A stretch of DNA of 64,000 nt from Chryseobacterium sp. G0162 (GTDB lineage: Bacteria > Bacteroidota > Bacteroidia > Flavobacteriales > Weeksellaceae), in the NCBI RefSeq assembly GCF_003815715.1, contig NZ_CP033922.1, positions 3,954,001 through 4,018,000 of the forward strand, in the 5' to 3' direction. The notes under the pieces are model-generated. The model did not search any database, had not been told where the DNA came from, and saw nothing but the letters and a program-made list of their open reading frames with translations. Made by a program: the position numbers and the translations under genes. Position 1 is the first letter of the stretch. Each line of letters begins with the position of its first letter. This document shows, one piece after another, positions 8,783 through 17,388 of this stretch.

Positions 8783-9901
8783 ATGAATTGGGAGAACATC
8801 GCCGGACAGGAAAATTTGAAAAAACTTCTTAGAGAAAGCATTGCCGAAAACAGAGTGAGCCATGCCCAGCTTTTCGTAGGAAAGGAGGGATATGGGACTT
8901 TACCGATGGTGTTGGCCTATGCAAAAGAGATTTTAAGCCAGGAAAATGAGCATGCTGCTTCAAAAGTAGAACATCTTAATCACTTAGACCTGCACTTCAG
9001 TTTCCCTGTGTTTACAGATAACAAAAATTCTTTAAGTAAAAATAAATTTGAAGAGTTTAGAGAAATGATTCTGGCTTCTCCGTATGCAAGCTATGATGAC
9101 TGGACTGCCTTTTTAGAATCAGAAAACAAGCAGCTTTTTATTTCTGCAGATGAAGTTGATGATCAGAACCAGAAGTTTTCATTAAAAAGTTTCGAAGGCG
9201 GAACCAAAATACTGATCGTGTGGAGAGCTGATAAAATGAATATTGCTGCTTCAAATAAGTTTCTGAAATTTCTTGAAGAACCACCGGCCAAAACTATTAT
9301 CCTTCTTACCGCAGAAAGTACCAACGATATTCTTCCTACGATACTTTCCCGTACTCAGGTGGTGGAAATTCCAAGGATTCATGATGAAGATATTGAAGGC
9401 TATTTAAAGAAAAATTTCTCTGTTACTGAAGAAAAAGTAAGAGAAATTGTTCATGAAGCCCAAGGAAACCTTAATGAAGCGATAAAATTGCTGAATTCAG
9501 GAGATAAGACTAATGAATTTGAAAGACTTTTTGTGCAGTGGGTTCGTGATGCTTTTATGGTAAAGAAGAAACCGGAATATCTGAGAAGCATTATTCTATG
9601 GGCAAGAGAAATAGCGGGCTGGAACAGAGAAAAGCAGAAGAACTTTTTAAATTACTGTTCTGAGATTTTCAGATTAGCACTTCTTCAGAATTATCAATCG
9701 GAAAATCTGGTGTATAAAAAGATTGATGCCAATGGTTTTAACTGGGCAGGTTTTTCAAAATTTATCAGTGGAGCCAATATTGAAAGTATTCTGGAGGAAA
9801 TCAATACAGCAGATCTGCATCTTACCCGAAACGGAAACCCTAAAATAGTCTGGACAGATCTTGGAATAAAATTATCAAGATATATTCATAAAAGTACATA
9901 A
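8783..9901 (+). CDS. holB: DNA polymerase III delta' subunit
   Basis: Delta' is the clamp-loader subunit that, with DnaX and delta, loads the sliding clamp. The opening IAGQENLKKLL and SHAQLFVGKEGYG match the clamp-loader AAA+ start, but the P-loop is degenerate, as is normal for the non-hydrolysing delta'. The conserved KFLKFLEEPPAKTIILL and a Ser-Arg-Thr (LSRTQVVEI) in place of the SRC finger are visible. Its 372 residues are within the normal range. It appears monocistronic, with its own promoter and terminator. Confidence 0.9.
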   Translation: MNWENIAGQENLKKLLRESIAENRVSHAQLFVGKEGYGTLPMVLAYAKEILSQENEHAASKVEHLNHLDLHFSFPVFTDNKNSLSKNKFEEFREMILASPYASYDDWTAFLESENKQLFISADEVDDQNQKFSLKSFEGGTKILIVWRADKMNIAASNKFLKFLEEPPAKTIILLTAESTNDILPTILSRTQVVEIPRIHDEDIEGYLKKNFSVTEEKVREIVHEAQGNLNEAIKLLNSGDKTNEFERLFVQWVRDAFMVKKKPEYLRSIILWAREIAGWNREKQKNFLNYCSEIFRLALLQNYQSENLVYKKIDANGFNWAGFSKFISGANIESILEEINTADLHLTRNGNPKIVWTDLGIKLSRYIHKST

Positions 9902-9905
9902 TATA

Positions 9906-9937
9906 AAACTCCGGACAATTTCCGGAGTTTGTTTTTT
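9906..9937. terminator. Intrinsic terminator
   Basis: AAACTCCGGA (9906-9915) pairs perfectly with TCCGGAGTTT (9921-9930), followed by GTTTTTT. It ends the holB transcript and may also serve the convergent small gene at 9936. Confidence 0.85.
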
Positions 9938-10166
9938 AAGCTGTTTTCTTTTCTTTTGTAGGGGTCTTTTTATCTTTTGCCGTGTTTTCTGCTGTTTTTA
10001 CCTTGGTATCACAACCTTTGTGATGAGCATCTGAACATGCCTTTTTATCCTTTACAGAACATTCTTTTTTGTCTTTTCCAGCGCAACATCCTCCTTCTTT
10101 AGGCTTTTCCTGGGCAAAGCTGAATGTAAATAAACCGATGGCAAGAACTGAGATTATTTTTTTCAT
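9936..10166 (-). CDS. Small exported Lys/Cys-rich protein
   Basis: The 76-residue product has a signal peptide (MKKIISVLAIGLFTFSFA) and a charged mature part with five cysteines and a His-His pair (GGCCAGKDKKEC, then KKACSDAHHKGC). The spacing could bind a metal, but this is a guess from composition. The C-terminal third is almost entirely Lys, Thr, Ala and Glu. It is flanked by the holB terminator on one side and an unknown gene on the other. I know no family. Confidence 0.6.
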   Translation of the reverse strand: MKKIISVLAIGLFTFSFAQEKPKEGGCCAGKDKKECSVKDKKACSDAHHKGCDTKVKTAENTAKDKKTPTKEKKTA

Positions 10167-10212
10167 GATCTAAAATTTTTAAGTGGCTAAATGTAATGCT
10201 TTTTTGTTTACT

Positions 10213-11337
10213 CTATATATTTTTTAATGAAGTCTGAAATTCCTGAAGTTCTTTTTCCATAAAATCAGGATTATCGAGCTGTTTTCGCATCAATTTAATA
10301 TTACCAATGGTACTCTCTAGAGCAGTCCTGAACCATGGAAACTCCTGACTTAAAGAGGTAAGTTTTGCCAATGCTCTCAAAGAATTACCGGTCTGAGCCA
10401 ATTGTACAGCATGTTCATATCTGAATACAGGACAATAATAATATTCTTCAGCAACATAATCCCATGTATCATTATCAGCTTCCGTATTCATCAGATAAAG
10501 CATGGCAAAAATAGAAGAATCCGTATAGCCTTCGGAGAACCTGAAACAATCAAAAACTGATTCCGTATCATTTTGTTGTATTTTGTTATCCAGTACTTCA
10601 TGAAATAACTGATGGGAAAGTTCTTTTTCAGAGTGATTTCCTATAATATGGAGCACCGTTGCATATTCCACTTTTACAGCATTATCATCAGGATGATCTT
10701 CATAGGCTGTTTCAATATAGTCCTTTGCTGCAGGGTTATTCAATAATACCCGATGAAGTTTTGAAAGTGAAACAAGTTCTTCCTTAGTAAAATGCCTTTT
10801 ATCCGACATATTTTCTTCAAAATATTGAAGTGCTTTTTTAGAATATCGATCTTTTACGAACCTTTCAATCACCTGCCAGTCTTCAAGCTTTTCAAATTGA
10901 GATGGGTCCCAGAAACGGTAAAATAAAGACATGCGGTCCCATTTTGATTGAATATCTTTCCATTCTTTGAAAAGGGTTCCATAAGCTTCATGAGCGAGGT
11001 AGGTATTACCTCTGTCATCTTCAAGCGGAAGATTGACATCAAGTGTAGGATTAGAATGATATCTTTTGAAGGCTTCAATGATTTCAAGGTCGAAGCGGTT
11101 TCCATCTTCATTGAATGGAACAACCGTTTCTTCTGATACAGCAGGGGTGTCTTCAATGGATGTGGTATTCGTCTCTTGCGTTAACGGAGTAATTGTTTCT
11201 TCTAATGGAGCGGATATCTCTTCATTGATTGGAGCAATTGGCACTTCCTGCGGAGTATCATTCTTAAAAGTTACTTCATTTGTCTGTTTTTTTTTCTCTC
11301 TCTTAAATATCTTTAAAAAGAAATCGAATAAGCCCAT
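10213..11337 (-). CDS. Cytoplasmic protein of unknown function, TPR-like helical
   Basis: This 374-residue protein starts MGLFDFFLKIFKREKKK, followed by a Glu/Thr/Pro-rich linker (about 20-80) and a long helical region (85-374). Helices such as VKVEYATVLHIIGNHSEKEL and YEHAVQLAQTGNSLRALAKL resemble degenerate tetratricopeptide repeats. There is no signal peptide. It is transcribed away from the TetR efflux operon, with 96 bases between their starts. No function can be assigned. Confidence 0.6.
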   Translation of the reverse strand: MGLFDFFLKIFKREKKKQTNEVTFKNDTPQEVPIAPINEEISAPLEETITPLTQETNTTSIEDTPAVSEETVVPFNEDGNRFDLEIIEAFKRYHSNPTLDVNLPLEDDRGNTYLAHEAYGTLFKEWKDIQSKWDRMSLFYRFWDPSQFEKLEDWQVIERFVKDRYSKKALQYFEENMSDKRHFTKEELVSLSKLHRVLLNNPAAKDYIETAYEDHPDDNAVKVEYATVLHIIGNHSEKELSHQLFHEVLDNKIQQNDTESVFDCFRFSEGYTDSSIFAMLYLMNTEADNDTWDYVAEEYYYCPVFRYEHAVQLAQTGNSLRALAKLTSLSQEFPWFRTALESTIGNIKLMRKQLDNPDFMEKELQEFQTSLKNI

Positions 11338-11383
11338 AGAGTTTGTTTTTTGTAAATATAAATTAAATCTATATTAAAAAATC

Positions 11384-11423
11384 AATCAATCGTTTGATTT
11401 GTTTCAAAACTTGTGTAAATTTG
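11384..11423 (+). promoter_or_regulatory. Efflux operon promoter with overlapping palindrome
   Basis: TTG at 11394-11396, 19 bases, then TAAATTTG at 11416-11423 is a near-perfect Bacteroidetes promoter. The palindrome AATCAA-TCGT-TTGATT (11384-11399) covers the -33 box and is a likely autoregulatory TetR operator. The start codon at 11434 is only 10 bases past the -7 box, so the leader is very short. Confidence 0.65.
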
Positions 11424-11433
11424 CACCCTGAAA

Positions 11434-12072
11434 ATGAACACTAACATGATTTCAAAAGAAGAAAATATATTATTCGCAGCAGAAAAACTCTTTGCAGAAA
11501 AGGGTTTTGAAGGAACTTCAACCCGGGAAATTGCAAAAGCGGCTAATGTAAATATCTCTATGATCTCATATTATTTTGGTTCTAAGGAGAAGCTTTATGA
11601 GAAACTGGTGGAATATAGGATGAGGGAAGGACAATTTTTTTCAAAGGATATCCTGGAGCGAACTGACATGAATGAGTGGGAGAAAATTGTAAAAATAATA
11701 GATCAATTCTCAGACAGAATCAAAAATCAAAAATGTTTTTACAGGATTATGCAGAGAGAGCAGTTGCATGCGGAAAATCCTCAGATTTTAGAGTTTTTGA
11801 AAGAGACAAAGATAGGCTTCATCTCCATGTACTCTCAATTGCTGGAGCGTGGTCTGAAAAATGGAATTTTCACAAAGAATCCTCCTATTTATCTACTTCA
11901 TTCCACGGTGAGCGGAACCTTGTTCTATGCACTTAATGCTAAACTAATGTATAAGGAGTTCCTTAATAATACAGAAGATGAGAGTGTTTTTGATGAAAAA
12001 TACTATACAGAACTTAACAAACATATAAAACATTTACTAAAAGACCTTTTAGGTTATGAAGAGAATAAATAA
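11434..12072 (+). CDS. TetR/AcrR family regulator of efflux
   Basis: The N-terminal HTH is clear (FEGTSTREIAKAANVNISMI, then SYYFGSKEKLYEKLV, about residues 25-65). The rest is an all-helical ligand-binding domain. The ATG at 11434 was chosen from the promoter position; a second ATG four codons later is possible. Its stop overlaps the start of tolC by 17 bases, so it is the first gene of the operon TetR-TolC-HlyD-EmrB. It most likely represses that operon until a drug or fatty acid binds; the inducer is unknown. Confidence 0.9.
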   Translation: MNTNMISKEENILFAAEKLFAEKGFEGTSTREIAKAANVNISMISYYFGSKEKLYEKLVEYRMREGQFFSKDILERTDMNEWEKIVKIIDQFSDRIKNQKCFYRIMQREQLHAENPQILEFLKETKIGFISMYSQLLERGLKNGIFTKNPPIYLLHSTVSGTLFYALNAKLMYKEFLNNTEDESVFDEKYYTELNKHIKHLLKDLLGYEENK

Positions 12073-13372
12073 CTCAGTGATTGCATTATCACTATTCGTA
12101 GGAATAGCAAATGCAAATGCTCAGGAGAAAAAGACCCTTTCTCTTGACGAAGCTGTGCAGCTGGGAATCCAGAACAGCAAGAATCTCAAGATCGATGCAG
12201 CCAAGATCGAGGAGGCTACTGCTGATCTTTTGGAAGCTAAAAACAGACAGCTTCCGGAGCTGAAGATTTCAGGAAGTTATATGTACCTTCCGATGAAACC
12301 GACTGTAGATATGAAACTTGGAGGAGCTTCAGGTGCAGCAGGCGGCCCGGAGATTCATCAGGTATTATACGGTTCGGCTAATCTTAGTGTTCCTATTTAC
12401 AATGGCGGAAGAATTAAATATGGTATTCAGTCAGCAAAATATTTGGTAGAGGCATCAAAGCTAAGCACGGAAAATGACAAGACTGCTATTGCTTATAATG
12501 TGGCTCAGGCCTATAATAATCTGTTTAAAGCTAATCAGTCTATCAAAGTTTTTGAAGAAAATCTGGCGGCATCCCAAAAGAGAGACGAAACTTTCCTTAA
12601 AATGGAAAACAATGGACTGATCGCTAGAAACGACAGGTTAAAAGCCAATCTTCAGACTTCTAATATTGAACTTCAGCTGCTTGAAGCTAAAAATAATTAC
12701 AATATTGCCAATATCAATATGGATTTGTTATTAGGACTTCCTGAAAATACAACACTTGAGGTAGATCAGAATTATATTGAAGAAGGCTCAGAAGTAAAAC
12801 CTGTTGATTTTTATGTGAACGAAGCAAGAGAAAACCGTAAGGATCTTCAGGCTTTAGTTCAACAGAGAAAAGCAGCAGAATTGGGAACGAAAGCAGCCAA
12901 GGCAGAAAATCTTCCTTCATTAGCATTTACCGGAGGCTACATAGCAGCAGATATTCCTAAGTTTCTTACCGTATATAATGCATTGAATGTAGGAATCGGA
13001 ATTTCTTACAACTTATCCAATATTTGGAAAGAAAACTCATCATTAAGACAATCTCAAGCGAGAGAAAAGCAATTGGCAGCTACTGACGAATTGCTGAATG
13101 ATAACATTAAGCTTGATGTAAACAGAGAATATCAGAATACAGATTATTCTAAAAAAAGAATTTCTGTTTTTGAAAAATCTGCTGAACAGGCTAATGAAAA
13201 CTACAGAATTACAAAAAACAAATATGACAACGGTCTTGCAACCATGACAGAATTATTGGATGCAGACGCCGCTCAGATTGCTGCTAACGTTGGCGTAATC
13301 AATGCAAAAGCAGACGCCGCTCTAGCTTACAGAAAACTATTGCAAACAACAGGAACTTTAACAATTAAATAA
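12056..13372 (+). CDS. TolC family outer-membrane efflux protein
   Basis: A 438-residue TolC-type channel with a signal peptide ending near residue 22 (NANAQEKK). Two OEP repeats are visible as long coiled helices; LSLDEAVQLGIQNSKNLKID opens the first, and ENYRITKNKYDNGLATMTEL is the typical motif in the second half. It forms the outer-membrane exit duct for the HlyD and EmrB proteins encoded next. The start overlaps the regulator stop by 17 bases, implying translational coupling. Confidence 0.92.
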   Translation: MKRINNSVIALSLFVGIANANAQEKKTLSLDEAVQLGIQNSKNLKIDAAKIEEATADLLEAKNRQLPELKISGSYMYLPMKPTVDMKLGGASGAAGGPEIHQVLYGSANLSVPIYNGGRIKYGIQSAKYLVEASKLSTENDKTAIAYNVAQAYNNLFKANQSIKVFEENLAASQKRDETFLKMENNGLIARNDRLKANLQTSNIELQLLEAKNNYNIANINMDLLLGLPENTTLEVDQNYIEEGSEVKPVDFYVNEARENRKDLQALVQQRKAAELGTKAAKAENLPSLAFTGGYIAADIPKFLTVYNALNVGIGISYNLSNIWKENSSLRQSQAREKQLAATDELLNDNIKLDVNREYQNTDYSKKRISVFEKSAEQANENYRITKNKYDNGLATMTELLDADAAQIAANVGVINAKADAALAYRKLLQTTGTLTIK

Positions 13373-13388
13373 TCAGATCGAAACCAAA

Positions 13389-14492
13389 ATGGAAAATAAT
13401 AATACACAGGCAGCTGAACCTAAAAAGAAAAAAAGTTTAGTTTTTCCTATCATTTTAGCAGCTGTAGTAATCGGAGGAGGAATCTACGGTTACAGAGCAT
13501 ATAGCTACGGGCAGTATCATGAAGAGACTGACGATGCTCAGATTGCTTCCAATATGGCACCGGTAATTTCCAAAATATCAGGATATGTAGCTGAGGTAAA
13601 AGTAAAAGATAACCAATTTGTAAAAAAAGGGGACACTCTTGTGATTTTGGACAACAGAGACCAAAAAATGGCTCTTGAACAGTCACAAGCTGCTTTAACA
13701 ACAGCAAAAAGTAATATTTCTACTGCAGAAGCTACTACTACCGCTACTTCTAAGAATATCAATAGCTCTGAAGCTGCTGTAGCAACAGCCAATGCACAGA
13801 TTGAAGCGGCTAAAGTAAATGTTTGGAAGACTTCTCAGGATTTAAAAAGATATGCGAATCTTGTAAAGGATCACTCTATTACAGAACAGCAATATGAGCA
13901 GGCTTTGGCTGCCAAACAATCTGCAGATAAACAACTTCAGGTGTTGGTAGAGCAAAGAAACCAAATTGCGCAGCAGACTACCATTGCTTCTTCTCAGACT
14001 GCAGCGAGCTCTCAACAGATCAGTGTTGCGAATTCAGTAGCAAAACAAAGAGAAGTAGATGTAGAAAATGCTAAATTAAACTTATCATACACGGTAATTT
14101 TAGCTCCTGAAGACGGATATGTTGGAAAAGTATCCACTCAGGCAGGTCAGTATCTTCAGGCAGGAGCCCAGCTATTTGCTTTGGTTAAAAATGACCAAAA
14201 ATGGGTAGTGGCGAACTTTAAAGAAACGCAGGTAGATAAAATGGTAGAAGGCCAGAAAGTGAAAATTGAGATTGATGCTTTCCCTGATAAGGAATTTGAG
14301 GGAGTAGTAAGTTCATTCTCTCCGGCTACTGGGGCTACGTTCTCTATCCTTCCTCCGGATAATGCAAGTGGAAACTTCGTAAAAGTAGTTCAGAGACTTC
14401 CCGTAAAAATTGATTTTGTAAATATAGATAAGAATATTGCAAAAAGATTAAGAACAGGGATGAATGTGAAGGCTGAGGTTTCTTTGAAATAG
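13389..14492 (+). CDS. HlyD/EmrA family membrane fusion protein
   Basis: The 367-residue periplasmic adaptor has one N-terminal membrane helix (about 17-37), a lipoyl/biotinyl-like half (ISGYVAEVKVKDNQFVKKGD), a long Ala/Gln-rich coiled-coil hairpin (about 95-215) and the second lipoyl half (ILAPEDGYVGKVSTQAGQYL). The C-terminal barrel carries VVANFKETQVDKMVEGQ, typical of EmrA. It links the inner-membrane EmrB pump to TolC. It starts 16 bases after the TolC stop. Confidence 0.92.
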   Translation: MENNNTQAAEPKKKKSLVFPIILAAVVIGGGIYGYRAYSYGQYHEETDDAQIASNMAPVISKISGYVAEVKVKDNQFVKKGDTLVILDNRDQKMALEQSQAALTTAKSNISTAEATTTATSKNINSSEAAVATANAQIEAAKVNVWKTSQDLKRYANLVKDHSITEQQYEQALAAKQSADKQLQVLVEQRNQIAQQTTIASSQTAASSQQISVANSVAKQREVDVENAKLNLSYTVILAPEDGYVGKVSTQAGQYLQAGAQLFALVKNDQKWVVANFKETQVDKMVEGQKVKIEIDAFPDKEFEGVVSSFSPATGATFSILPPDNASGNFVKVVQRLPVKIDFVNIDKNIAKRLRTGMNVKAEVSLK

Positions 14493-14586
14493 TATTCATG
14501 TATTTACGTAAAATGTATTCATGATGAATTGAAAATCATTAATACATCCTAACATTTTACATTAATACAAATATTCAAATAAAATT

Positions 14587-16164
14587 ATGCAAGACTCATT
14601 AGTAGAATATGGAGCCCGAAGAGTGATTATTACAATCACAGCTATTCTTTGTGCCCTTCTTGAAATTGTAGACTCCACGATTGTCAATGTTGCCTTGAAT
14701 GAAATGAAGGGGAATCTTGGAGCTACGCTTTCAGAAGTGGGCTGGGTAATTACTGCCTATGCCATCGGAAACGTAATTATCGTACCGATGACCAGTTGGC
14801 TTTCCCAGCAGTTTGGACGTAGAAATTACTTTGCGGCATCCATCATTATATTCACCATATTTTCATTCTTATGTGGAAATGCGACCAATATTTGGGAGCT
14901 GGTATTTTTCAGATTGATGCAGGGAATCGGTGGGGGAGCCTTATTGGTAACTTCACAAACGATCATTACGGAATCTTATCCGATAGAAAAAAGAAGTATG
15001 GCTCAAGCCATTTATGGTCTTGGGGTAATTATTGGTCCTACATTAGGCCCACCATTGGGAGGATATATCGTTGATAATTTCAGCTGGCCCTATATTTTTT
15101 ATATTAATATTCCAATTGGGATTGCAGCAACTTTGATGACACTGCAGTTTGTGAGAAGTCCGAAATATGCTGAAAAACGTAAAATTTCAGATGTTGACTG
15201 GATAGGTATTGGTTTGCTGGCAGTAACAGTAGGTTCATTACAATTCATTCTGGAAAGAGGACATGAGGAAGACTGGTTTGCCAGTGGAATGATTGTAGCG
15301 TTTACAGTAGCAGCTGTTTTAGGATTTATATTATTTCTTTGGCGGGAACTTACCTTTAAATATCCGATTGTAGAGCTTAGGGTACTTAAAAACAGTAATT
15401 TAAGAATCGGAACAATGATGTCATTTGTACTTGGATTTGGGCTTTATGGGTCCACATTTATTGTTCCACTGTACACGCAGAGTATTTTGGGTTGGACGGC
15501 ACTTCAGTCAGGAGCATTGATGATTCCGGCTGCATTAACAACAGCCTTTATGATGCCTATCATTGGTAGATTATTGGCGAAAGGTGCAAAACAACAAATA
15601 TTGGTCTCCCTCGGATTGTTTATCTTCTTTATCTATAGTTTCTGGGGATATAAAATTCTGACTCCGGACACCAGTAAAGATGCTTTCTTTTGGATGCTGA
15701 TTGTAAGAGGTGCAGGATTAGGATTACTATTTATTCCGATAACATCCTTGTCATTAAGTACTCTTAAAGGACAAGAAATTGGTCAGGGAGCAGCCTTTAC
15801 AGGAATGATGAGACAGTTGGGAGGATCTTTCGGGATTGCCGCGATTACGACTTTCATTGCCAATGCAGGCCAGACCTACAGGAATAATCTGATTTCTCAC
15901 CTCGATGTAAACAGTTTTGATGTCCAGCAAAGGCTGGCAGCTTTGAAAGCCAGTTTCATTGCAAAAGGGATGACTCCTGATGCCGCAATGAATGCTGCTT
16001 ATAAAATGCTAGACCTCTCTGTCACCAAGCAGGCAACAGTATTGTCTTATATGGATGTATTTCTTTACCTCGGGGTAATATTTTTAATATGTATTCCGTT
16101 TATCTTATTTATTAAAGAAAGAAAGAGTAAAGAAAAGATAGATTTGAGTGAAGCCATGCACTAA
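14587..16164 (+). CDS. DHA2 family (EmrB/QacA) drug:H+ antiporter
   Basis: The 525-residue protein has about 14 hydrophobic segments and the DHA2 signatures: LEIVDSTIVNVALNEM in helix 1, WVITAYAIGNVIIVPMTSWL with GRRNYF (motif A) and VIIGPTLGPPLGGYIVDNFS (motif C). EmrB pumps use the proton gradient to expel hydrophobic toxicants through EmrA and TolC. It is the last gene of the efflux operon, 94 bases after hlyD, and is followed by a strong terminator. Confidence 0.93.
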   Translation: MQDSLVEYGARRVIITITAILCALLEIVDSTIVNVALNEMKGNLGATLSEVGWVITAYAIGNVIIVPMTSWLSQQFGRRNYFAASIIIFTIFSFLCGNATNIWELVFFRLMQGIGGGALLVTSQTIITESYPIEKRSMAQAIYGLGVIIGPTLGPPLGGYIVDNFSWPYIFYINIPIGIAATLMTLQFVRSPKYAEKRKISDVDWIGIGLLAVTVGSLQFILERGHEEDWFASGMIVAFTVAAVLGFILFLWRELTFKYPIVELRVLKNSNLRIGTMMSFVLGFGLYGSTFIVPLYTQSILGWTALQSGALMIPAALTTAFMMPIIGRLLAKGAKQQILVSLGLFIFFIYSFWGYKILTPDTSKDAFFWMLIVRGAGLGLLFIPITSLSLSTLKGQEIGQGAAFTGMMRQLGGSFGIAAITTFIANAGQTYRNNLISHLDVNSFDVQQRLAALKASFIAKGMTPDAAMNAAYKMLDLSVTKQATVLSYMDVFLYLGVIFLICIPFILFIKERKSKEKIDLSEAMH

Positions 16165-16173
16165 ATTTTAACT

Positions 16174-16203
16174 AAAACCTTCGGATATTCCGGAGGTTTT
16201 TTG
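16174..16203 (+). terminator. Intrinsic terminator of efflux operon
   Basis: AAAACCTTCGGA (16174-16185) pairs with TCCGGAGGTTTT (16189-16200) through 12 positions with one G-T wobble and a 3-base loop, followed by further T residues. Confidence 0.85.
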
Positions 16204-16645
16204 TTTAAAATGATAATGACTTAAGATTCATTACATTAATTATTATGATTTCCATCTTCCTCCTTCCGTTCTAATTATATATCAATCTTTTATTATAAAA
16301 ATAATATCACTTATTGGAGAATTTATTTATTTTTTTTAGCTTTACGCTACCAAATGAAAAAATATGAATAGATTCCCTCATCCCTATAAAACCTTTTCAA
16401 AAGGCCCAGATTGGAGTATAATATTACATGCTTATCTGTAATCCAATATTTAGTGTTATAGTTTTCCATTACTTTCATGTATTTTTTGATGCTAAAGTAA
16501 AGGGTGGTATTCCTGATTTCTGAAATTGAATAAAGAAATAGAGGAACAGATATTTTATTCATTCTGGATATTTTTAAATCGATACCGTGTTTTATGATTT
16601 AAAAATATTTGTATTTGCTAATAACCTACTTTATAAAATTTAACT
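16204..16645. other. Intergenic region, no convincing gene
   Basis: This AT-rich gap after the efflux terminator contains one 71-codon open frame on the minus strand (16347-16562). It lacks a signal peptide, a recognisable domain or a promoter and is probably chance. I see no repeat element here. Confidence 0.5.
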
Positions 16646-17242
16646 ATGAATCCAATACAGCTTCCGGAAACTTTTACGGCATTATCAGATTTCAGGAAAC
16701 ATGATGTCTATTTGCCAGAAATGGATCAGAACCTGATTATTTCAGATTTCTTTCCCGGGACGTTTACAGAACTTACCCAACGTCTCTCAGATATTACAGG
16801 AGCATTTTATGGCGGATTACTGAAGCAGGCAGGTAAGCTTTATGGTGCAGAGACCATTAATGAGCTTTCTACTGCTTTTATGTACGATCTCGGATCAAAA
16901 ATGGCTTTGAGAAATCTGGAAGCAAAACCTGATCTGCAGCCAGGAATTCCGGCAGTCGCCAAAATCGTAATTGGAGCAGTTTTTACATCCAGTCCCGAAT
17001 ATAATTTTGATTTCAAAGAATTAAATGACCACAGAGTTGAACTACTGATTAAAGGAGTAGACCGTTACCACAAAATCACACAAAGTCTCCAGATCGCAGG
17101 ACTGCTGAAGTGGCCGGTTATAGAACCTTTTATACAGGGAGTATGCGATACTATGGGACTGGATGTTTTATTTGAAATGAAAGTGCTGAAACTCAATCCT
17201 GACAGCTCATGTATATATGAAGTAATTGTGGAGAAGAGATAA
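16646..17242 (+). CDS. Conserved-looking protein of unknown function
   Basis: The 198-residue soluble protein begins MNPIQLPETFTALSDFRK and has mixed helix-strand character. The C-terminal half, with helices ending IQGVCDTMGLDVLFEMKVLK and then a Cys (SSCIYEVIV), resembles in layout 4-vinyl-reductase-like or ATC-hydrolase-like domains, where a Cys lies in the last strand. This is only a loose resemblance. The gene is alone, with a repeat element after its stop. Confidence 0.5.
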   Translation: MNPIQLPETFTALSDFRKHDVYLPEMDQNLIISDFFPGTFTELTQRLSDITGAFYGGLLKQAGKLYGAETINELSTAFMYDLGSKMALRNLEAKPDLQPGIPAVAKIVIGAVFTSSPEYNFDFKELNDHRVELLIKGVDRYHKITQSLQIAGLLKWPVIEPFIQGVCDTMGLDVLFEMKVLKLNPDSSCIYEVIVEKR

Positions 17243-17255
17243 CTTTTCATTTTAT

Positions 17256-17338
17256 CCATTCGGATATCAACATTAATAGGAGCGGGCTTTAGCCCGCTCT
17301 CATTATTAAAATCCCATTCATTTGGCTTTAGCCAAAAC
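17256..17338. repeat. Double-hairpin repeat, copy 1
   Basis: GAGCGGGC-TTTA-GCCCGCTC (17280-17299) and TTTGGC-TTTA-GCCAAA (17321-17336) form two adjacent hairpins with the same TTTA loop. A preceding CATTCGGATATCAACATTAA is shared with copy 2 at 30344. A third copy lies at 39729. The arrangement resembles REP/BIME elements. Confidence 0.75.
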
Positions 17339-17388
17339 ACACATCCCAAATCATGTTTCCCTGGCAAATACAGATGAGGTATAATATT

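Noticed and set aside
16347..16562. 71-codon minus-strand frame after the efflux operon
   Set aside because: Composition is AT-driven, rich in Tyr, Ile and Lys, without a domain or promoter.
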